DNA of 64,000 nt from contig NC_031773.1 in the NCBI RefSeq assembly GCF_001522545.3, forward strand, positions 47,228,359 to 47,292,358, in the 5' to 3' direction. The notes beneath the pieces are model-generated. The model did no database searches. It saw only the letters and a program-made list of their open reading frames with translations, and was not told the origin of the DNA. The position numbers were made by a program, and so were the translations under genes. The DNA comes from Parus major (Eukaryota; Chordata; Aves; Passeriformes; Paridae). Within the stretch, counting starts at the first letter, position 1. The number at the start of each line of letters is the position of its first letter. This document shows positions 56,501 through 64,000 of this stretch, in pieces.

Positions 56501-59254
56501 GGAGCAGCTCCTCACTAGAAGTCCATTATGAGCCACTGATTAAGAGCACATATGGTACTGTAAGGCCTGTGGAATCAAAACCTTTGTTTTTCTTTCAATA
56601 ACGAGGTAAAGTTGGTCCGTAGTGTCCAATGGCTCCACTGCTAATTGTGTTTCACAATTTTGATGCTTCTTGTATAATTTCAGTGGGGTACAATTTATAT
56701 TTTCTTATTCTTTTCTGGAATGGTTCGTATTGTAGATACTTCTCCTTCTGCTAATGCTTTTTGATGTAATGGTCCCTTTTGTCTATATCCAGAGCTATCA
56801 TCTTTTTATAATATTTTGCTGAAAGCCACTGCACATGTGAAATGAAGCAGCTATTCACCCCTTGTAAGGCTTTTGTTAATAATCCTACACAATGAGTGCA
56901 GGACATGAACTGCAACAAAGCAGTTCATGTTAGAAAGACCTTACAGAAAAACAAGAACATGGTGGTTACAGTTCTGCTATCCCAGAATATAGGCCTGGTA
57001 GCTGTGAGAGTTTCTGTTAAAAGCTGTTTGGTGCTTTGCAAATGTAATTTCCTACACACCCTAATGACTGTGAAGAATGTGCTGAGAGAGTGGTTTACAG
57101 GAGTGTCCTCAGCTGTGCAAGTTGCTGCTTTAATTCTCTCCAGTGCCTGTTTTCTCTAGAGGCCTGCAGCCAAATCCAGAACAGGAGCAGGTCCTCATTT
57201 GAATTTAGTCATTAGATCTAATAGGACCATAGTCTTTCTCTGTATCTAAATATGGATATAAGTGCTGTGATGGTGGTGCTGCCTCCTACTTTATAAATGT
57301 CGTGAAAAACAGTAGTTTTGTTCACTTGCCTTTGGAATGAAGATGCCTGGCTTTATAACTCATGAATAAAATAGGCTTGTTTTTGTTTTTATCAATTCAT
57401 AGGGGTTCCCAACAAATGTTTCTCATAACCTAAGATGCATCTGTATCTTATATTTGATTCAGGTGTGAAATAACTGGCTACTCTGTCAGGGAGGACTGTA
57501 GAAAACAGAGCTAGAGGAGAATAACAGGTCTGGGGTATTTTGACACCCGGTGAATGTGAGTGAAGAAAGTTGCTCTGTGGCAGAAAACTCAGATACTACA
57601 GATTATTGCAGATGTGAAGTTGCAGATCTGAAACAGCAGATTTGACATGATTTGTTGCAGGATTGAAAAGTGCTGGCACAAGCATAGGGAGCCCAGAAGG
57701 AGAAAAATTAGGTGTGCTACTGCCTGTCACAATTATGGTATCTGGTGCTGATGTGAATAAGAAAAACAGCTGGGCAGAGCTCTGTACCTGAAGCTTTAAC
57801 AGTCCAAGGTTTCAGCCACAGCGCTTTCATCATCCTCAGAGAAAGACTGGAAAAGATACTGAAGCAAGAAAGCAAATAAAATGGAGGGCAAAGGTGGAAT
57901 GCTATGTGGCACGAAGCAAAGGACCTGGTTACTCTTGGTTCATTTATTCTAGTGGAGGAAGAAATGAAGTACTGTGTCAGCCCACTTCGATCTGTGGGTA
58001 AAGGCCAGAATCTCACCTTGTCACCCAGGACATTTGTGAGTTGCAAATAGTAATCTTTTCTTGGGGAAAGGAGGGTGCTCATGAGCTGTGTCCTTAGGAG
58101 GAGGTGGAAGAATGAACAGAGCCCTGCAATAAGGTTGTCAAGGTTTGAACAGACTCCATGTATCGTGGGAGGCAAGACTTGAAAGAGTCCTACTATTGAG
58201 GTTCAAAATGAAATAAGGAGACAGTAGCTAGAAATGGGTTGTGGCAGGTGTATGGGGGAGGGATAATTTCTGTTCCCTACCTCTCCTGTTATTCCTATCA
58301 TGCAGATCCTCCCCACCAGATTGCATCTCTGGCATGGGAGCCAGGAAGCTTGGGTGCAGATTCTACAGCATCTGACATCTGCCCAGGGGCTTTCTAAATC
58401 TAATGCACTCAGGATCGTACTTCAGCCAAGAACACATGTTCCTCTGCCTGCTGGGCCCCTCACAGCTGCTGTGGCCAACCATAATGTTTTGCCCTAAAGA
58501 ATTATGCAGATGCTGGGCCCAGGTGGCCCACGGGCAAATGTTCCCAGGTGTACCAAGAGGTGCATTTCTGATTTGATTTTGCGACCACACTTTTCAGGAG
58601 GGTTCCCCCTACTCCCCTTGCTTTTCTTGTGACTTTTTTCTCACCATCTACTGGAACTGAGGTACAAGAACCTATCTGTGTAGCTGCTGTGAGTAGCTGA
58701 CCCTACAGCTTCTGTAGTAATCGATCCAGGATGCAAGAAATCTGCAGTTCAGTTCTGCTGTCACAGCTGAGGGGTTCCTAAATGCAAGAATGGTTTGGTG
58801 ACATCTAGAGCAGCAAGATTCTCTTTGTCTAAGGAGGGGAAAGGTTATTCCTCTGGGCCCTAGAAGTCCTGCATATCCTGATTTAGAAAGAATTCAGTCT
58901 TTTCATTAATGGCTGATGTTATATGAGCTGTTTTCCATTTCAGCCCTGAGGGAGAGCATGTCCTACAGTAATGTTGAAAAGATAACTGTCCTCTTCTCTG
59001 TTTCACTGTCTTACTGGTAACCAGCACTGGCGAGCAATTTGTCTGTACATGTGTTTGAAATGTGTTGAGGACAGGGTGAGGAGTGTTAAAACTGAGAACC
59101 TGCTACAACTATGAAGTTATTCTGTGTTTGCTCCTTTCCTAACTTGCAGTTTATTTTCTTACAGAGAGATGGCTGCCCTAAGATCGTCAACCTGGGCAGT
59201 TCCAAGACAGATCTTTTCTATGAAAGGAAAAAGTATGGCTTCAAGAAGAGGTGA
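53558..59254 (+). CDS. PHF5A: PHD finger-like domain-containing protein 5A (SF3b14b), complete
   Basis: Subunit of the SF3b complex of the U2 snRNP, which contacts SF3B1 at the branch-point adenosine pocket; also linked to PAF1-dependent transcription elongation. Four coding exons (53558-53609, 54765-54788, 56018-56184, 59165-59254) give 333 nt and 110 residues, exactly the family length. Exon 2 is a 24-nt micro-exon. Thirteen cysteines (11, 23, 26, 30, 33, 40, 46, 49, 58, 61, 72, 75, 85) form the CxxC pairs of the zinc-binding knot, including CEKCDGKCVIC and CVICGG. Tyr36, the residue known to affect sensitivity to SF3b-directed splicing inhibitors, is present. The Lys/Arg-rich end is [11 protein letters not shown]. 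The sequence appears essentially unchanged from mammals, as expected for one of the most conserved spliceosome proteins. It shares a promoter with ACO2. Confidence 0.98.
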
Positions 59255-59860
59255 TTCTCTTCATACGTGGCTACCTCCTTGGATTGGCAAGAAGGTCTTG
59301 GAACATCTCTGGACTTTACTCTTATTGAAAACTGGTTGATTTTTTTTTCTAAAACAGTACAAATTCAGTAATATACTTGGGGTTGGAGAAATAACAGGCT
59401 GAGTGAGGACTGAAACCTGATCAGAACCAATGATGAGAGAGGGCAAATGAAGATTACTGTCTTCTGCCTTTGCAGAAGCTCTGCTAGTAGTTTCCCCAGC
59501 TCTCTATACAAAGCAGAGTTGGCAAGCACTTACACATAGAAGAGCTATGTAAAAATGGGAAGTGCTGTTTTTAGAGTGGAGAAACACCTTGAGGTTGTTC
59601 TTACTGTGCCTCCTCTCAATTATTTGAAATTGCCCCATCCATCAGTGTTGAAGAATGAAGCATCAATCTGCTCCCCTCTTCTCTTCCTCCAGTATATTTC
59701 CATGCTGCCCTGTTTTGTAAGGAATCTGCACATGGCTGGTACCTTCCTAGGGAGAACACAGCTGTTCCTTGTTTTCTTTGACAGATAAATCCAAGGCCAT
59801 TTCTTGTAGCCATTTCTGTAGGATGTATACCAATAAAGCTTTTTCTTTTGGGTTTTTATT
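59255..59860 (+). other. PHF5A: PHF5A 3' untranslated region
   Basis: About 0.6 kb from the stop to just past the AATAAA. Short open frames on both strands have no recognisable content. Confidence 0.7.
59832..59837 (+). terminator. PHF5A: PHF5A polyadenylation signal (AATAAA)
   Basis: Canonical AATAAA followed within about 15-40 bases by a T-rich stretch and TTTTTTGT, the expected downstream element. Confidence 0.75.
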
Positions 59861-62800
59861 TTTTGTACAACAAGGATTTCTCTTTGGTTTATTCTGTGCC
59901 TAGCCTCTCTGGAGCTTTCTGGGGACACGCAGGATTAGCCCAGTGAGCACTTCACAATGGGTTATCTGGTTTCTGACAGCGTCTGCTTATGGCCACGTGA
60001 CCTTGCCACAAGGAGCTTCAGGGAACGGCTGTTGCTTTTGTCTGCCTGTGATCCCAGCCACTGATCATTTTGTCCCGTAGCATGAGGATCGCTGAGCTTG
60101 TAACCCTTATCCCAGCTAATACGGCTGTGGATGTTGTTTCACCATGCAAACATCCAATCCCTTTCTAAAACCTACTAAGCTATTTGACTCGCTATCCTGT
60201 TCTTGTGAATAAGTTAAAGCCTTCCCTGCTGTAATGGGAAACCAACTATTGTGTTCTGGGCTATTGGCCGTGTGCGTGCTGGAAACCAGAGGCTGCTTGT
60301 TTGTCAAATACCAGTACAGGCTAAAAGCAGTCTGTTGGCTCAGCAAAGATCTGGGAACAGGCGCCTTTGTGCAGAGGCGGAACTGAGTTCCCCACGGGTG
60401 TGTATACTCCTCAGATGGTTAAATCAGGGTCCTGGCTCAGTGTGCTCTGTAGTCCTTCAAGTACTTTAGTCTGAGCAGAATATGTGCTACACTAACATTT
60501 GTCTTTGTGCAGTCCTGGGGTGCAGAGCCCCAAGACCATTTTTTGGTTTGTGCCCCTTCCAGGATTTCAGCTATTCCCTTGGGGCTAGCACCAATTCCTC
60601 TAACTACTTTTTGGCTTAAATACCTCTTCTACCTGCTCCAGCTATTTGGATAAAAGTGAAAAGCACACAAGTTGTGATTATCCTCCCCTCAAAAGTAATT
60701 TTTTCCTGCTCCGGCTGGCTGTAGCTGTCACCGGCCCTAGAGCTATCTCAGCTGCTCCTCCCTCTCCTGCCCCCAGCTATTAATTCTGTCAGGTTTCTCT
60801 TCCAAGATTTTTGCAGTTCTAAGATTATCAGCATGTCTTCTTCCCTGCACGATGGTTGCCTTACACAGCTTCTGATGGGTGCCATTTGCCAAGGTGTTCA
60901 AAGCAATCTAGCTCATTGGTCACGGCAAACCTATTCTCCCAAAGCAGTTCTTTGGGAATAAGCAACTGCCTCTGCAGACCAGGAAGCCCATGGCAGACCT
61001 GTTATCGGCCATTTTAAATTCTGTGTTTCTTTAGAAGCAGGCCATGACATGCAGATTTGTTGTACCTAGAACTTTATCACTTCAACCAGAACTTATCACT
61101 TACCCTCAGTCAGGCCACCTAAATTATCTCACTAGGAATGCAGAAGGTTTCTACACATTTTTTTTCTTTCCCAGAAACATGGAAGATGACAAAGTTTTTC
61201 AGTAAAGGTAGAGGGAAATGAAGTAAGGAATTAATTTTTGTCTCAGAACCAATACACCCTGGTGAGCTAATTTTAGAGCACCTTGTTCCTAATCATTTAG
61301 CAGGATCAGCCAGGCAGGGCTTGCTGTAGAGGTACGAGTGTCCCCATCCCTTCCCCCATCCCCAGCAACAGCTGAGCATACTCACTTTCTTGGCACTCCC
61401 GATGCCCTCACACTGACTGCTGGATATATCAGTCTGTATTCTGAGAGTTAAGCTGCCATTTCTAGTTGTTCTGAGTCACTGGGCAGGTGGAGAGAGGGAG
61501 GGACAGGCTTTTTCCCCTTTGCCTTGTTTGCTCAGACAGCTCTGGGGAGCATGCCAAATGCTGCTGGTGCTCAGATCAGTTCAGTGCCACTGCCTTTCTG
61601 GTACTTTCAGAGCATGGATGGGACATTGCCCTGAAGCTGCTTATTCAGACAAGGGTAATGGATGCATTTGTGTAGCCCAGAAAAACACGACCTTGCTTGC
61701 TTGGTAATGATTTCTGTGCACCAGTAGATGATACCTAGGCCCTCTAGAAAAGTGCATTATTTTTCACCTAAATAGATTTTGAAGTACTTGTCCAGGAGGA
61801 GATTGCCTTGCAGTACTGCAGACCTGAGCACATGCTAAAAGGGCGAGCTTCCCCGGAGGGGGAAAATGAGACAAGACATGTCCTGCTGCTGTGTGCACGC
61901 CAAGCTTTGGAAGGGCTTCATCAGTCCATGGAGTTTTATGCAGCCAGATTCAGGGGCTCTCTGGCTGCCAGCTGTGAAGTACTTGCGTGGCAGCAGCAGG
62001 GAAGGGTGGGAGAGACAGGGACAGCTTTGTCAACGTGGCAGCTGAACCCCCATGGTGCTGTCTTCAAAGCCTAATGCATGGAGCTAACTGTCTCTTCCTG
62101 CTGTTACTTTTCTAGGTAGGGTTATTTTTTCCTTTTTTATTAAAATGTTGCGTAACAAGTGGAAAAAAATCCTTTAATTTCAAATATTTACATTGAAGGA
62201 GAGAACATAGGACCTCCTGGCCTATTAAGAAATTGGCCTCTGTTGCCAGTACTAACAAGGCATTGCTGTGTTCTGAAATGTAGGTGTTCCCTGTTACACA
62301 CCCCTTCAGCTCAGCTGCCAGCCGCAACTACAGCTGAGCTCAGCAAATAGCTCTGTAACATACATCTAGTCCCTTGAATCACCTAGACCTTGTCTTGACA
62401 AAGCCCTTGAGCCCCAAGCACTACTTTTCTTTAAAAAGAGACACAACGAAAAGAAAAGGTAGGTAGAGGTCTGGAATCTGCCTGTGAGCTTTTCCTGTGG
62501 GAGCTGCATGGACAAAATCTCGCTTCTGAAATCTTATCTGCACAGGAGCTGTTATTTTCTCATTACAGACATCAGCTGGAGATGTTTGCCTCTTTCAATA
62601 GCAGGAAAGAATTTTTCATTTCCTTGGGGTTGTCATGTGAATTGAATGTAGAGAGGATTCAGGATACGGCGATATTAATTATGCCCAATTATAACCTGAC
62701 TCCCCTTCCTTGGCATTAAATAACCCAACCAAACGAGCTCTGTCCCAGTGGCTTGGCAATTGCTCCCCTCCCCATACACACGTGACACAGGAGCTTTGCT

Positions 62801-63839
62801 TTGACGTAATAGCCAAATGGCTGAGAATGCAGGAGCAGATACTGTGACAGAATTCCTCTGCCTGCATGTGTACAAGGGCAATGCCATAATTAAAGGAGCA
62901 CGGTCAAGGCACAGGTATTTTAAAGAGCCTTAATATGGAACACCCTCTTAGTAACACCTTATTAAAACAACAATAGAATTTTAGAAATGTAATTGCCTTT
63001 TTTTACTTAATGATGCTAAAAATAGCTCAGTCATTTTAATTTCCTGATCTTTGGCTGACACTATGATTTTGTTTCCAACAAAGCAAGGGAATAATTGGGG
63101 AAAAAAAAAAAAAAAGGTGTTCTTTTGTAACTAAATTTCTTTTAAGATAGGAGTGACGAAAATAAGGCTGCTCATAATAGCTCTCATAAATCTTCCACTT
63201 CTCTTTCCCCTTCCCCTGTAGGAAAAAAAACAACTTCAAAAGTTATTGTTTCTTTCTGTAATCAGTGTGAAAATGAGAAAGGCTGGCTGCTGTGGCTGGG
63301 AAGGAACATTAATAGGTTTCTTAATACATGGTGTTGGCTGGCCTCAAAAGAAATGCTCTTCCGTAACAAAGGCAGTACCTGAGGTAAAGTATTCCTGAAT
63401 GAGGGAGGACAAACCAAACCCAGAAGGAGGCCTGTTGTGGAAATGGGGCAAGAGATGAACTTTGTATTTTTGCACTTGGGAGATGGTTGCCATGCCAGCT
63501 AACCCTGCTGCAACAGGGACTGTGGTAATGCCTGTGTCACCCTCTGCTTGTGTCAGCACCAAGGAAAATGTAGGACGCGTGGCTGGGAGAGCCTGCAAAC
63601 ACCGTTCTTGGTGTCCTTTCTACTAGTTTGGAGTATTACTTGGGTCAAAAGCTGCTTTATGTGCGGACAGCAAGCAGCCTTAGCAAGTGGTTTGTGAGGA
63701 AGGTGGTGTGACCTTGGACTGCAACATACACGGCCTGGGGATGCCTCTAGACATTTTCTTAATTTTCCTGGAACTAGCAATGGTTCTGCTTTGAAATAAA
63801 GGGTGAGGATATGTTTGTCTGCTGGCTGAGAGTGCCTTC
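59861..63839. other. Intergenic region right of PHF5A
   Basis: About 4 kb with no supported gene. Open frames are all below 90 codons and unrecognised, and no CR1 tail or RNA gene was found. A run of about 15 A lies near 63.1 kb. By synteny TOB2 should follow on the plus strand beyond the window. Confidence 0.65.
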
Positions 63840-64000
63840 GGCTTGCTAGTGGGCCTCTCAGCCTTTGGCGGTGGAGGTGCCACCATTGGACGTAGCCCCA
63901 GGGATGGCCGTGGTTGTCCTTCCCCAGGACAGCCTGTGACCTCGAGCCCTGCCCGAACACACGAACGTCCCGCGGTGCGGGGCAGGCCGTGGCCGCCCCG
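63840..64000 (+). promoter_or_regulatory. GC-rich edge, possibly the start of the next CpG island
   Basis: Base composition turns GC- and CpG-rich in the last ~110 bases (CCCGCGGTGCGGGG near 63969). In the human order TOB2 is next on this strand, so this could be the left edge of its promoter. Too little sequence is present to confirm. Confidence 0.3.

Overview
The window is vertebrate nuclear DNA, almost certainly from a bird. It holds compact split genes with GT-AG introns, CpG-rich promoters, and three copies of CR1, the dominant LINE of birds and reptiles. The predicted proteins also fit: aconitase is 785 residues, with a short C-terminal extension relative to human. The species cannot be told from the sequence alone.

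Five genes are supported exon by exon. From left to right they are: the 3' half of PMM1 (+, 1061-5719; earlier exons lie left of the window); CSDC2 (-, coding 10555-11516, with a probable non-coding first exon near 17.74-17.95 kb); POLR3H (+, 23626-29114); ACO2 (-, 31405-53211, 18 coding exons); and PHF5A (+, 53558-59254). This is the gene order of human 22q13.2 read in the opposite direction (PMM1-CSDC2-POLR3H-ACO2-PHF5A), so the block is conserved synteny. TOB2 would be expected just beyond the right edge.

The arrangement alternates. PMM1 and CSDC2 converge, CSDC2 and POLR3H diverge across about 5.7 kb, POLR3H and ACO2 converge tail to tail, and ACO2 and PHF5A diverge from one 346-bp CpG-rich bidirectional promoter. 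The genes are housekeeping or RNA-related: sugar-phosphate isomerisation, a neuronal-type cold-shock RNA-binding protein, an RNA polymerase III subunit, the TCA-cycle Fe-S enzyme aconitase, and an SF3b spliceosome subunit. They do not form one pathway.

The rest is introns, UTRs and intergenic DNA. It contains the CR1 fragments, a probable solo LTR inserted about 20 bp past an ACO2 splice donor, simple repeats and homopolymer runs.

The most unusual signal is not biological. At 19148-19165 there are 18 consecutive bases of the Tn5/Nextera mosaic-end adapter, sitting between two identical 65-bp direct copies, which is the mark of an assembly error. I found no tRNA, CRISPR array or undescribed multi-gene system. 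All exon joins were read by eye from frame and splice signals, and each reconstructed CDS closes without a frame error.
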